From Tamarix chinensis (lineage: Eukaryota > Streptophyta > Magnoliopsida > Caryophyllales > Tamaricaceae), in assembly GCA_030549775.1 (NCBI GenBank), contig CM060175.1, positions 29,592,762 to 29,656,761 of the forward strand: DNA of 64,000 nucleotides, written 5' to 3'. The position numbers and the translations under genes are program-made. Within the stretch, counting starts at the first letter, position 1. Each line of letters begins with the position of its first letter. The notes below the pieces were generated by a model. It was not told the DNA's origin and did not search any database. It was given only the letters and a program-made list of their open reading frames with translations. This document shows, in pieces, positions 44,781 to 56,312 of the stretch.

Positions 44781-46140
44781 CACAAGTGCACGATTTAACA
44801 CTCAACGTATCATCCCTAAGGACTACGGGATGAAAACTAAACCAAGATAGAAATGTTTCTATGTTTAGTCTATTGAAAATTTTATTGGTGTAATCATTTT
44901 TAAAAATATGAGAACTTCAACAAAAAGGAAATACTCAAGATACTAAAACATAAAAAAAAATTAAACAATAAAAGATAATGAATAAGGTTGTGGTTAAATT
45001 TCCTTATTTATGATATGCTAAATGACCATGCAGATCCTATTTTTGCTTGGTGTGTTTATAGGGAAAATGATTACTAAATTTTCTCAAGATGCAACAACCT
45101 TTTGCCACTTACAAGTCTCACTATCTTTATCCCATGGTCATTTAGCAATGAGTTCAATTCTTTTTTTATTGCAGAAATTAGATTAATGTCTCTCAACTTA
45201 TTTATTCCTAATCTCTAATTGTGTGTGTAGATCTACTAAACATTTAATCTTTCAATATCAATAGAAGTTTCCAATATTGTTGATCAATCTTTTAACTAAG
45301 AGATTCAAACACAACACAATCAACGTGATTACAAACTTAGATAAGGATATATATAGAAATACAATACATTGGGATTATAGAATTCTCCCTTCACCTTAGC
45401 ACAAGAAAATTATACTCAAATAATTGAAAAATCTAAAATATTAATCATATTTAATAGATCCATAAAGAGAAAAATGTGAATTGATAAATTAACTTGAAAT
45501 TGCTAGTTTCGATCAACAATCCCCACTTCAAAAATTACAACAAAAAAATCTCTAGATTGATTTCTTCTTCTCTCACTTAAGATAAATAGAGGTACCAAAG
45601 TTATTCTCCAAAAAATCCTCTCATAAAACCCTCAAATATTCCCTTTTATAACCTTAAATTATTTTACAACCACACCCTTCAATTACATAACATAAACAAT
45701 GGAAATCATGGCACTAATAAGTACAACACAACTATGTCAAATGACACGCACAACCCTTGTTGTGCTCAATTAAACATTTTTTTCTCTGGCAGACAGGGTT
45801 GTGGTGGATGCTAGGAGTGGTTCGTGTTGGATCTTGACTTGCAAGGTAGCTTTGACAGTGCAACATATTTTGGCAATAAAATTTTCGTTGAATTTTGTAG
45901 TGAGCTGATTTTTTATGTGTTTGAAAGCCAACAACAAGATATATAGAAAGATCCTTTTAATCCTAATTTATCTAAATACCTATAAAATATAATCAATAAT
46001 AGTAAATAAGGGCAACTAAACTCAAGTATGCAAAGCTCATCACATAATTACATTAAATATTTTCATTAAAGCTCCAATTGACTAATACAAATCATATCTA
46101 TCAACTCCCCCATGCTTAAACTATTTCTTATCTTCAAGCA
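44780..46140 (-). repeat. Possible Tat/Ogre-type LTR remnant
   Basis: The block AGTGCACGATTTAACACTC near 44787, followed by a CTAAGGACTACGGGATGAAAAC block, and the end CAACTCCCCCATGCTTAAAC-like block near 46100 with CTTCAAGCAACC resemble phrases common in plant Tat-lineage LTRs. No coding sequence. No second copy in the window supports it. Confidence 0.3.
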
Positions 46141-46206
46141 ACCAACACATAAATTAAGTACATAGAAGAGGCGATATGCAAGAATGAGATCCCTTTCTCA
46201 AGAAAG

Positions 46207-46974
46207 TGATGTAATTCTCAAAACACCCTTTTAGATCACGAAGTTAATTTTAGTCCCAAGAAAGAATAATTAAATTTGGACAGAAAGTAATTATCAATAA
46301 AATAATAAAAATGAACCAAAACTCAAGAACACACTCAAAGTTCTTGGATCTTAGGCAAGAATTTAAGACAAACTCAAAGTTCACCCTAATCTTATAACTC
46401 AAGACAAACTCAAAGCTATAAGGAAATAATCTTTAACTTGAAACAAACTCAAAGTAAAAAGAAAACCATAAGGTATATTGTGAATAATCAGGAATTATTA
46501 TTCCTCTCTTCAAACTTATATTTATAGGAAATATCATACAGCAAAAGAAAGCCAACGATTTTGGCTGAATAATAACCCCAAAACCGTTCAGCTATAACAT
46601 CTAAGAATTAAAGATATGCACCCCTTTTAACTCCCCTCATTAAGGCATCAAATGCTTCTTAATGAATAGAAATAAAACAACAGCAATTCCTTAATCTGGC
46701 GCACCTTTTGCCTCCCTTCTTAATGGGATTAAATACCCATTTGAAAGAGCTACATTATTTATTATAATAATAAAAATACGAAAATGAAATTAAATAAGAC
46801 TAATAACCACGGATCTCCTTGGGCTTCTACTTTCTTGGTCTTTACTGAATAAGGCTTTAATCACACGTCCAAGTAAGACATGTAACAGATTCTGACTTGT
46901 GAACAAATGGAAAAAACCCAAGGGCTTTCAAAACAAGTGCCACAGGTTCATGGGCCAAGTTTGACTTTGGATCA
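46207..46974 (-). repeat. Solo LTR-A with target duplication
   Basis: Minus-oriented LTR of 768 bp, TGATGTAATTC to TTTGGATCA on the plus strand, flanked by GAAAG at 46202-46206 and 46975-46979. It shares with the 29280 copy the absence of the block present in 16710-17569 and 60661-61456. Confidence 0.95.
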
Positions 46975-46979
46975 GAAAG

Positions 46980-47239
46980 GTTGTTCAAATACTCACATCA
47001 CACCAAATCAAATCAACTCATTAAGATCCCAAGACTCACTAAAAACATTTTTAGGTTGCATACTTAGGAAAGAACTGGAAATGTACTATTGAATTATCAA
47101 GTCAAGCATAAACTAAGCTCATTCATGACTCAAGTTTGAAATTGGCAACATCATTTTTGGCATTGCGACACTCATGTGTTTATTTATGTGAATCAATAGT
47201 GAGGTTTCACTTAATTCTTCACATTCATAAACATGGTCA
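46980..47239. other. No feature seen
   Basis: Short unassigned stretch between the solo LTR-A and the LINE RT fragment. Confidence 0.5.
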
Positions 47240-47750
47240 CCCATATTGAGCATGAAGTTTATAGGTTCTATGTTGTCTTACTAGGTTTAGAGGCTCACTA
47301 TTGAGGCTCCTAATTTGCTAATAATAAATCAATGTAATTTGTTATCATCGGTGGGTAAACGATAGTTTATGAGAGGAATATCAAAGCAATGAGTGAAAGA
47401 TGTCATGTTTAGTAAGGGTATTTTGAAGGATCTAGGGTCTGATGGGTTTAATCCTTAAGTCTTCAATAAGGTATGGTGCATTGTTAGAGATGGTCTTTTT
47501 ATTGCTATAATTTAGTTTCTATACCCCGTGTTTCTTTTGAAATCATTTAATAATACAACATTCCACCTCTTTCCAAAGATATGCAAAGTATATCGCTGAT
47601 TATATACCCATTACTAGTTGTGATGTGGTTTATAAAATTGTCTCTAAAGAGCTGACCAGAAGACTAACTATAGTATTAAGTCATATAATGGATCAAACTT
47701 ATTTATTTGTCTTGTCCATGGAGTATCTAAGATGGTCTTTGAAAACTTTA
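47240..47750 (+). pseudogene. LINE RT fragment, upstream part
   Basis: Reads GILKDLGSDGFNP, the start of the plant L1 RT domain, then CDVVYKIVSKELTRRL and SHIMDQTYLF, a small deletion, and LSMEYLRWSLKTL. The fragment stops at 47750 at a solo LTR-C and resumes at 48581. A separate copy from the LINE at 31-36.6 kb. Confidence 0.82.
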
Positions 47751-48580
47751 TGATATGAACTCCATCAACAACTATGATGAAACCCAATAGCAACAATGGT
47801 TTAGAACCCCAAGATCGTGAAGATAAGATTGCTTGAGCCTTGACCCAACACCTAACAAGATGAAAACCAAGACGACGAAGGATTGAAATGCCACACCTAG
47901 ACAACTTGAGAATCTCTCAACAATCAAGGTGATAAGTTCGGTTGTTTGAACGCCACAAGATTAACTTGATAAGTTCTACAAGTTCTTTTAAGAATGAAGA
48001 GGAACCAAAAAACCTCACAAATATGATATATCCTTATTCATCTCAAAATACCCATATATATATATACTTGAAACAACTCTCCAAGAATAGGAAAATTCAC
48101 AACTAAAGCTTTAAAACACCCTCCTAGAATAGGAAAAGTCATAACTAAAGCTAAAATAGGAAAAGTCATAATTAAAACTTTAAAACAGCACCAACAACAA
48201 AATAAACAAGTTCCCACGTTTTTTAGGCCTCTTGGACTTCTAAAGGCAACCATAAATAGCTAAATGACTAATTTTAATGTATTTAACATAACCATTCAAG
48301 ACCATGTTTTAATCCTCTATTTAATATCTTGAAACTCATCAAATTCATGCCTTTTGATGGTTAGATCATGTTGGAAACGTTTTTGCATAAATATTAGTCT
48401 CTTCAACTTCTTTGATGACGTTGACTAAGTCTTGATTATTATTTGAGCCCATCTTGGTTTGTTTAGAATCAGCCCAAATCTCTTGGATTAGCCCATTTAA
48501 TGCTTCCTTGAAATGTTTGGCTCTAAGTCTTGTAATTAGACCACTTGGAAGCGACAAGTCCAGCTCCTTGGTTTGCATCA
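47751..48580 (-). repeat. Solo LTR-C with target duplication
   Basis: Minus-oriented LTR of 830 bp. On the plus strand it runs from TGATATGAACTCC to GGTTTGCATCA, giving TGAT...ATCA ends. It is flanked by CTTTA at 47746-47750 and 48581-48585. It interrupts a LINE RT that reads on across the junction once one CTTTA and the LTR are discounted. Confidence 0.95.
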
Positions 48581-49090
48581 CTTTATGGAGTTATCCCAAA
48601 TTCAAAGGGCATCCTACTTGTAAAAGGAAAAAAAAAGATATTTGATCTCAGTCACCTTTGTAGATGATATGCTTTTTGTTCTGCAAGGGTCATTTTGAGT
48701 TTGGAAGATTTTGTTGCTACCCAGTTTTGAGTATCAACCCTTAAAAGAGTACTCTATATTTTGGTGGGGGTTTGAAATACATGATCCTTATTGAATTTTA
48801 AGGAGGAGCAATTTCGCTTAAAGTACATGGGAGTACCTATTAGTAGTTTCTCTATTATTGTAAACTAGTATCAATAATTTATCAAGAGAATCACAAATAG
48901 ACTTTGCACTTAGTCTCTCAAGTATCCGAGTTATGCTGATAAGGTCTACATTCTTTAATATGTTATCATTGGTATTACTAACTATTATATGCAAACTTTT
49001 ATTCTCCCCAAGGCATTTGTACATCGGCTAAATTATTTTTGTAGAACGTTTTTGTGGGATAATGTAGACCCAAGTAAGAGAAAATTCCCA
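48581..49090 (+). pseudogene. LINE RT fragment, downstream part
   Basis: Continues the LINE at 47240-47750: PKFKGHPTCKRKK and DLSHLC, then the active-site box with VDDMLF/ADDML-type sequence near 48660-48680, LKYMGVPISSFS, and a SYADKVYIL block. Ends with WDNVDPSKRKFP, close to the region before zf-RVT. Several frame changes. Confidence 0.78.
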
Positions 49091-49329
49091 TTGTCATGAT
49101 TAGGGGTGCTATTGTCATGATTAGTAGTATAAGATTGACCCCGATCAGTCTCATACTAACCACAAGAATAAAGGTACAAAGATCATTAACAAGGATGATT
49201 AAAAACCATAATATTTCAACCTTAATTAACAAAACTAGAGTACTCAAATGTAAAGGTTAATACATAATTGAAATAAAATATAAAACAGACTCAGGAAGTG
49301 AAAATAAAATAAGTGGAAAAATAAGGAGA

Positions 49330-50885
49330 TAAAAAGTCCAGAGAACACCCTCACTAGCCCCACTCTAGGTACATTAGATCGTTACTTTGAGCTAGCCAAT
49401 TCATCATATGCATCAAAGTCATCAAGGGCCTCATCACCTACCTACACAGACTCAGGAAGGGCTAGTGCTTGTGGGAATGAGCAGCACCCATGATAGGAGT
49501 GATTAGTATGCTACGTACTAAGTAAAGTAACTATATGGTTAAGACATAGCATATCATATAAAAGACAGATAAAGCAAGTAGTAAGTTAATTAGATTAATC
49601 ACCCTTATCAAAATTTAAGCTATTTGTTCCATCTTTACACATGTCTCAAATTATATCTATATGAGTACGGGAACCCCAATATTATGGGCGATGGAAAGAA
49701 AATAACTACTCCAAGGCAGAATGCACCTGACTACTATTATAGCTGATGGAATGGTCTCCAAGGTAAAAATACTCCTGACTACTATTATAGCCAATGAAAT
49801 GAAAACCATTATAAGTCTGGGCTCGACCCATCTGGTATTCCACTATAAACAATTAGTATCTTTTCCATGATTTATTATCATCTAAGGTTTGGTTTATTGA
49901 GCTCAAAAACCCCACTATTACAGCCGGTGGAACAAAAATATTACTCCGGATAGAATGCACATGGCTACTATTATTTGCCAGTAGAACAGTCTCGAGGGCA
50001 AAAGTGCTTCAAGCCACTATTATTACTGGTGGAATAAAAATCATCCTAAACTTGGCTCGACTCGCTATTATTATGTGATTAGTGTTTTATTCATGTCTTA
50101 TTCCACAAGTGGTTCCCAACTAGATATGCATGCCCCTAATGGGCTTTCTAGACTCTTTGTCACTCTTCCACCCTTGAATTCCTGAATAAACTCATCCCAT
50201 AACTTGGGAGCTCCATACTCCACAAGATTCTAGGACCCCTTTTCACCTTCCACCCTACTCACCATCCCACACACATGTGGGTCAAGGCCGACTTTCTCTT
50301 TTATCCACCTAGGCGCACAATCACCTACTAAGGTTTTCCCTTGAAACCCTAATTTGGTCTATGTAGCCCTAGCCTCTCCTTATCTTTCACAACATACACT
50401 CCCCCCTTGATTCCAACACCATCACTCCATTCAACCCACTCCAAACATCAAACTCGACTCTCCAACTTTTCCATGTGATAATGAACCCTCTTCTCTTACA
50501 CAGCTCTACCCTCCATTTAACTTGACTCACACCCTTCATATGACCCTCTTCTAATCACAACCCAAAGTCCAACCAACCTCCTTAACCTCTCTCAAAATGC
50601 CCCTATATTTAAGGTTTTCCTCAAAATCCCTAGTTAGGTTCCTATGCATACTTTCATCAACCCACATACTAACTTTTTCCCAAGTACTCCAATCACCCAA
50701 AATACACCTTCCTCCGCACGGTCAATCTTCAAACTAACTTTCTCTATGTAAGCTTTTAACCCATGTAAAACTCACCCTTCCCATGAAATATTTGACCCGA
50801 ACTCTTCATTTTATTATTTTCATTCTTTATTTTCTCATCCTTACTTCATAATACACTTAGGCTTTTTCCCAACTTCTCCTCACTC
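49330..50885 (-). repeat. LTR-D-type region
   Basis: The left part (49440-49700) matches 4240-4500 in reverse. The middle holds a tandem repeat (49673-50090). 50091-50885 is C/T-rich with no coding sequence. An LTR-C element inserted at 50886; the host sequence resumes at 54249. I interpret it as a long chromovirus LTR or untranslated region. Confidence 0.5.
49673..50090 (+). repeat. Two-level tandem repeat
   Basis: A roughly 235-bp unit (49673-49850 plus spacer, and 49911-50090) occurs twice. Each unit has three sub-units of about 50-60 bases carrying CTACTATTATAGC plus TGGAA, then an ACTCC...GGCA block. Both units end with a GGCTCGAC block. Identity between units is moderate. Confidence 0.8.
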
Positions 50886-51603
50886 TGATGCAAACCAAGG
50901 AGCTAGACTTGTTGATCATATACTCGAGGATGGGGCTGAATTTGCACAAGATCCGTTGTTGTTTCCAAGTGTTCCACTTACCAGACTTAGAGCAAATGTT
51001 TCAAGGAAGCACTAAATGGGAAAATCCAATAGATTTGGGCTGATTTTAAACAGACAAAGATGGGCTCAAATAACAATCAAAGCAATTGAAGAGGCTAATA
51101 TGTATGCAAAAATGTTTCTACCATGATCCAAACTTTATCTAAACATGGTCTTGAATACTTATGTTAAATACGTTGAATTTATTCAGTTTAGCTATTTATG
51201 GTTGCCTCTAGAAGTCCAATGCCTATAAAACGTGGGGACTTGTTTATTTTAATGTTTGTGCTATTTTAAAGCTTTAGTTATGACTTTTCCTATTCTTGAA
51301 GGGTTGTTTCAAGTATATAGATGGGTATTTCAAAATGAATACGGAGAATAAAGTTTTCAAAAAATTATCATATTTGTGAGGCCTTGTGTTCCTCTTAGTT
51401 CTTAAAAGAACTCGTAGAACTTATCAAGTTAATATTGTGGCGTTCAAACAACCAAACTTATCACCTTGATTGTTGAGAGATTCTCACATTTTCTAGGTGT
51501 GGCGTTTCAATCATTTGTAGTCTTGGTTTTTATCTTGTTAGGTGTTGGGTCAAGGCTCAAGCAATCTTGTCTTCATGATCTTGGGGTTTCAAACCATCGT
51601 TGT
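50886..51603 (+). repeat. 5' LTR-C, 3' end deleted
   Basis: Starts TGATGCAAACC and follows the solo LTR-C to the block CAAACCATCG, then lacks the last 40 or so bases. The next bases encode the RT segment [10 protein letters not shown]. Confidence 0.88.
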
Positions 51604-52060
51604 TGGATGAATCACATGGTTTTGCTGTCTTTACAAAAGTGGATCTTAAGAGTAGATATCATCAGATTAGGATGAAGGAAGGTGATGAATGGAAAACAAC
51701 TTTTAAGACTAAATATGGTTTACATGAGTTGTTAGTGTTGCCTTTCAGTTAAACTAATGCTCCGAGCACATTTATGCGTTTGATGAACCATGTTTTGCGT
51801 GAATATATTGGCAAATTTGTTGTTGTGTATCTTGATAATATCCTCATTTATAGCAAAAAACTTGAAGGAACATGTCATGCATTCGATATATATCTTGATA
51901 AATCTAAGGAAGAAAAGTTGTTTGCTAATTTCAAGAACTGCACCTTTTGCACGAATAAACTTGTATTTCTCGGTTTTATTGTTAGTAGGAAGAGGAAAAG
52001 GTGAAGGCAATCCGAGAATGGCCAATGCCTACAACAATAAGCCAAGTGAGGAGTTTCCAT
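51604..52060 (+). pseudogene. LTR-C element reverse transcriptase
   Basis: Begins at [23 protein letters not shown] stop falls near 51748 in the LPFGL-N-A-P segment. The active-site box reads [12 protein letters not shown], so the second aspartate of YLDD is Asn. It runs on through a [20 protein letters not shown] block. The fingers domain upstream is deleted. A frame change follows near 52000. Confidence 0.9.
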
Positions 52061-52720
52061 GGCTTAGCTAGCTTCTATAGATGATTTGTGCATGATTTTA
52101 GTAGCTTTGCCACACCTCTTACTGAAGTCATCAAGAGAAATGTGTCGTTTAAGTGAGGGGAAGAATAAGAAAAAGCATTTAATCTGATAAAAGAAAAGTT
52201 AACTATTGCACCTCTGCTTGTTTTATCTAACTTGGCTAAAACTTTTGAAATTGATTGTGATGCTTCAGGAATAGGTATTGGAGCTATTTTGATGCAAGAA
52301 GGTTATCCAATTTCTTATTTAGTGAAAATTTGAGCAGGACGGCCCTAAATTACTGTACTTATGATAAAGAGGTGTATGCCTTGGTAAGGGCTTTGGAAAA
52401 TTGGCAGTATTATCTGTGGCCAAAGGAATTTGTGATTCATACAGATCATGAGTCATTAAAGCATTTAAAAGGACAAAAAAAGTTGAACAGACACCATGCC
52501 ATGTGGGTGGCATTCATTGAAATATTTCCTTATGTGATCAAATATAAACAAGGTAAGGAAAATGTGGTAGCTGATGCATTGTCCCGAAGGTATGCTTTAC
52601 TTTCCATTTTAGATACAAAATTGCTTGGCTTTGAATACATTAAGGACTTGTGTTCACAAGATTCTGATTTTGGTGATGTGCTCAATGCAAGTGAAAAAAA
52701 TGGTATTTGGTAAGTTTTAT
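52061..52720 (+). pseudogene. LTR-C element RNase H
   Basis: Includes [19 protein letters not shown] (about 52240-52300; the first catalytic aspartate is present), a stop near 52330, then 52330-52713 with [39 protein letters not shown] and [14 protein letters not shown]. The C-terminal part is well preserved. Confidence 0.9.
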
Positions 52721-52729
52721 AGGCATTTA

Positions 52730-53735
52730 GGATTTTTGTTTTAGGAAGACAAACTATGTGTGCCTATGTGTTCTCTACATGAATTGTTTGTGGGAGAATC
52801 TCATGGTGGTGGTTTGATGGGTCATTTAGGTGTAGCTAAGACATTAGGAATTTTGCATGATCATTTTTTTGGCCTCATATGAAATATGATGTGGAAATAT
52901 TATGTGAGAAGTGCATCACTTGTAAACCCCTTTGCCAATACCTAGTGAATCTTGGACTGATATTTCTATGGATTTTGTTTTAGGATTACCTAGGACTAAG
53001 AGGGGGAGAAATTCTCCAAGATGCATCACATATAGCTGATTTGTTCTTCAAAGAAATTGCTAGGTTACATGGCATGCCTAGGACCATTATTTCTGATTGG
53101 GATGTAAATTTTTTGAGTTACTATTCGAAGACTTTGTGGGGAAAGTTATGAACTAAGTTATTGTTTTCTACTACGTGTTATCCACAAATGGATGATCAAA
53201 CTAAATTTGTGAATAGAACTTTGGCTACTTTGCTATGTGCTATCATTAAAAAGAACTTGAAAACATGGGAAGATTGTTTGCCACATGTTGAATTTTCTTA
53301 TATTAGAAATATACATTCAACAACTAAGTTTTCACCTTTTGAAATGGTTTGGTGTCACCATTGGATTTAACTTCTTTACCTTTGAGTAAACGTGTGAACT
53401 TAGATGGTAAAATGAAGGAAAAAGTTGTAAAAAATGATTCATGATAAGGCACGACTCAACATTAAAAGGAGGACTCAATAATATGTCCAATAACCCAACA
53501 AGGGGCGTAAGAAGGTAGTGTTTGAACCAGGTGATTGGGTTTGGTTGCACTTATGGAAGGAACATTTTCCAAAGAAACAACATTCAGAACTCCTACCTTG
53601 GGGTGATGGACCATTTTAAGTAGCAGAACACATCAATGATAACACCTACAAGCTTGACCTACTAGGTGAGTATGGTGTTAGTGCAAGCTTTAACGTTTCT
53701 GATTTATCTCCTTTTGATGTAGGTGATGATTGAGG
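52730..53735 (+). pseudogene. LTR-C element integrase
   Basis: The zinc-binding region GGGLMGHLGVAKTLGILHDHFF...CEKCITCK is nearly intact. The core then lacks about 25 codons: sequence jumps from a LPRTKRG block to [16 protein letters not shown], removing the first catalytic aspartate. The glutamate region reads TKFVNRTL (Glu to Lys). The C-terminal domain has EPGDWVWLHLWKEHFP and YGVSASFNVSDLSPF. Confidence 0.9.
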
Positions 53736-53746
53736 ACAAATCCTTC

Positions 53747-53761
53747 TCAAGAGGGGGAGAA
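53747..53761 (+). other. Polypurine tract of LTR-C element
   Basis: AAGAGGGGGAGAA directly precedes the 3' LTR start TGATGCAAACC. Confidence 0.85.
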
Positions 53762-54248
53762 TGATGCAAACCAAGGAGCTGGACTTGTTGATGATACACT
53801 CGAGGATGGGGCTGAATTTGCACAAGACCCTTTGTCACTTCCAAGTGGTCCAATTACAAGACTTAGAGCCAAATGTTTTAAGGAAGCACTAAATGGGACA
53901 ATCCAAGATATTTGGGTTGATTCCAAATAGACAAAGATGGGCTCAAATAATAATCAAAACTTAGTCAACACCATCAAAGCAATTGAAGAGGCTAATTATG
54001 TAAAAACGTTTCCAGCATGATCCAACCATTGAAAGGCATGAATTTTTTGAGTTCCAAGATATTAAATTTAGTCATTTAGCTATTTATGGTTACATCTAGA
54101 AGTCCAAGAGGCCTAAAAACGTGGGGACTTGTTTATTTTGTTGTTTCTACCATTTTAAAGCTTTAATTATGACTCTTCCTATTCTTGGAAGGTGCTAAAA
54201 CATCGTTGCTATTGGGTTTCATCATAGTTGTTGATGGAGTTCATATTA
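53762..54248 (+). repeat. 3' LTR-C, internally deleted
   Basis: 487 bp against 830 in the solo copy. The first 430 bases align well, then it skips from CTTGGAAGGTGC to the end block ATTGGGTTTCATCATAG and ends GTTCATATTA. Confidence 0.88.
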
Positions 54249-54818
54249 CACTTACTCCACCCTGTTTATTTCTTTGAGCTCCCCACAACCACTCAAACCC
54301 ACCTAATGCCTTCAAGTATGCATGTCATACCATAACAACCATAAATAAGAGCATGTCATACCGTAACAACCATAAATAAGAGTATTTCATCCATAACAAG
54401 TCATATCACACATCTTACACATAATATAAATTATACTCAACATACCTAAGCTCCTTGCAAGTCAAGTTGCACCACACACATACTTAGTTCACATTTACAT
54501 GTAAATACACATCTCATACCAAGGCTTTAACACATAATTCATAATATAACCCAAGGCCTTAATTATATCCTTACCTAATAGGTCTCCGAACTTGAAGCAC
54601 ACTCCTATGCTTCCTCATGGGGAAGGGTTTGCTCACAACCTATAAAAATAGTATAAGTAGTCATTTCACCTTCTTTCTGCTCTTTTTTCCCTTTTCTTTA
54701 TTTCCTTAATCAAATATTAGTTGATATGAATCAAAGTAGGGAAGCTTTGCTCATGAGTTTTGGATGATCTTCAATTGAATTTGAAGTTGTAAAGGAAGGA
54801 TTAACGCACGGGTTTTAG
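54249..54818. other. LTR-D flank with short repeats, no gene
   Basis: Continues the sequence interrupted at 50885. The unit ATACC(A/G)TAACAACCATAAATAAGAG recurs at about 54338-54400 (two good copies, one partial). No coding sequence. Confidence 0.5.
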
Positions 54819-55561
54819 GATGCTACGATGGATGGCAATGATCTGAATCAAGAACTCAATGGAATTGTTTAAATTTGAATGATTCGGTTGAATGCATTCA
54901 AAGCCTTCTATTTAGGATACTACTCCACGCAATATCCTATCTAGAATTCAATCTCAAAGAGAAGGTAGTCAAGTGGTAAACTTGTAGATTTTTTTATTAC
55001 TCGAATCAAGGCTTCCGTGTACAATGACTTAAGGTAGGTATTTATAGGATTCTTAACAACTAATTAGCCAACTAACTACATAGAGTTAGCTAAAAACTAG
55101 TCGTTCGGAACCTTTAAATAACCTAATCCTACCCGTAAGTAATTAATTTCAACATTAAATGATATTAATGACAATCATTACAAAGTATTATAACCGACTA
55201 TTGTACATACATGAAATAACAACAAAATCCTAATTTACATGAAACATATCTTGGGATTTACAACAAGTCTAATATAACTAATGAGGTCATCATATCAAGC
55301 TTGTTGCATTGTCGTCCCATTTATGCCATAGCTTTACATGCTTTGAATGCATTGTACACTTTAGGTATCTTCATGTATCTTGACATATTCAAATGTCAAA
55401 TGTCTTCATCTTACAAATATATAACATACCTGCAAGAACATCTTAAAGTCTTTTCAATATCAATGGTAGAAGCATTTTCATGGATGTTTAAGATGATCAG
55501 CTCCATTATTAGAAATGCCAATTCCTCATTATTTTGAGGATCACTAGATGCTCCTGCATCA
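54819..55561 (-). repeat. 3' LTR-F (probable)
   Basis: In the element's direction it starts TGATGCAGGAGC at 55561, directly after the polypurine tract, and has a CCTATAAATACC TATA box at about 55034-55048 and an AATAAAAAAA polyadenylation signal nearby. The left end is set only by where AT-rich LTR-like sequence fades. The partner LTR would lie beyond 64000. Confidence 0.65.
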
Positions 55562-56312
55562 TTCTCCCCTAGTTGAGAAGAATTTGTCCTCAAATTCACA
55601 TCACTATAATAAGGAAACAAATCACCAATATTAAATGTTTTTGAAACTCCATAATATTCCGAAAGTTTAAGTTCATAAACATTATCCCCAAATTTTCTTA
55701 GTATCTTAAGAGGTCATCGGCTCTTGGCATTAGTTTATTTTTACGTAAGTTAGGAAATCGTTCTTTATGTAAATGTAACCAAACTGAATCACCAGGAGAA
55801 AATACCTATGGGGATTTATACTTATTTACTTGGGCTTGATACCTGGCATTGGCCTTCTCAATGTTGGTCTTTATTTTTTGATGAAGCTGTTGAAAGAATT
55901 TGACTCTATCTTTGGCTTCATAACTTTTTAATTCTCCTTTCCTCAAAGGAACCATATTAATCGACATGTGTAGATTCACTCCATAAACCACTTCAAACAG
56001 ACTAGATTGAGTAGTACTTGATGAACTTTGGTTGTAAGCAAACTCTGCATGAGCTAACTTAACATCCCAATCTTTAGTACTTTAGTACTAAGGGTTCGAT
56101 TAGTTACTTTCGTTTGACTGTTGGTTTGTGGATGATGTGAAGTGCTAAATAACAATTTAGTACGAAGCATATGCCACAAAGTCTTCCGAAAATACCATGA
56201 AGTTTAACAATTTCTTAAAAATATAAATCAGCAACATACGTGGCATCATTAGTTTTATTACATGGACTAAAATGGGCCATTTTCGAAATTCTATCTACCA
56301 CCACTAAAATAG
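55562..56312 (-). pseudogene. Family F integrase, C-terminal part
   Basis: Reading leftward from 56312: [14 protein letters not shown] (first catalytic Asp present) and [16 protein letters not shown] block with GLIVSDRD-type sequence is decayed. FELVYGVNLHMSIN, RYQAQVNKYKSP and [11 protein letters not shown] follow, then FNIGDLFPYYSDVNLRTNS and the purine tract CAACTAGGGGAGAA. The upstream half of this integrase lies at 61457-61748; an LTR-A element separates them. Confidence 0.85.

Larger units (their letters stand above)
50886..54248 (+). mobile_element. LTR-C Ty3 element lacking gag-protease
   Basis: A 3.36-kb element: truncated 5' LTR (50886-51603), RT, RNase H, integrase, polypurine tract and a shortened 3' LTR (53762-54248). 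The 5' LTR joins directly to the middle of RT, so primer site, gag, protease and RT N-terminus are deleted. Flanks are CACTC (50881-50885) and CACTT (54249-54253), a target duplication with one mismatch. Not functional. Confidence 0.9.

Noticed and set aside
49673..50090. CRISPR-like array
   Set aside because: Eukaryotic context, and the units are contiguous diverged tandem repeats without uniform spacers.
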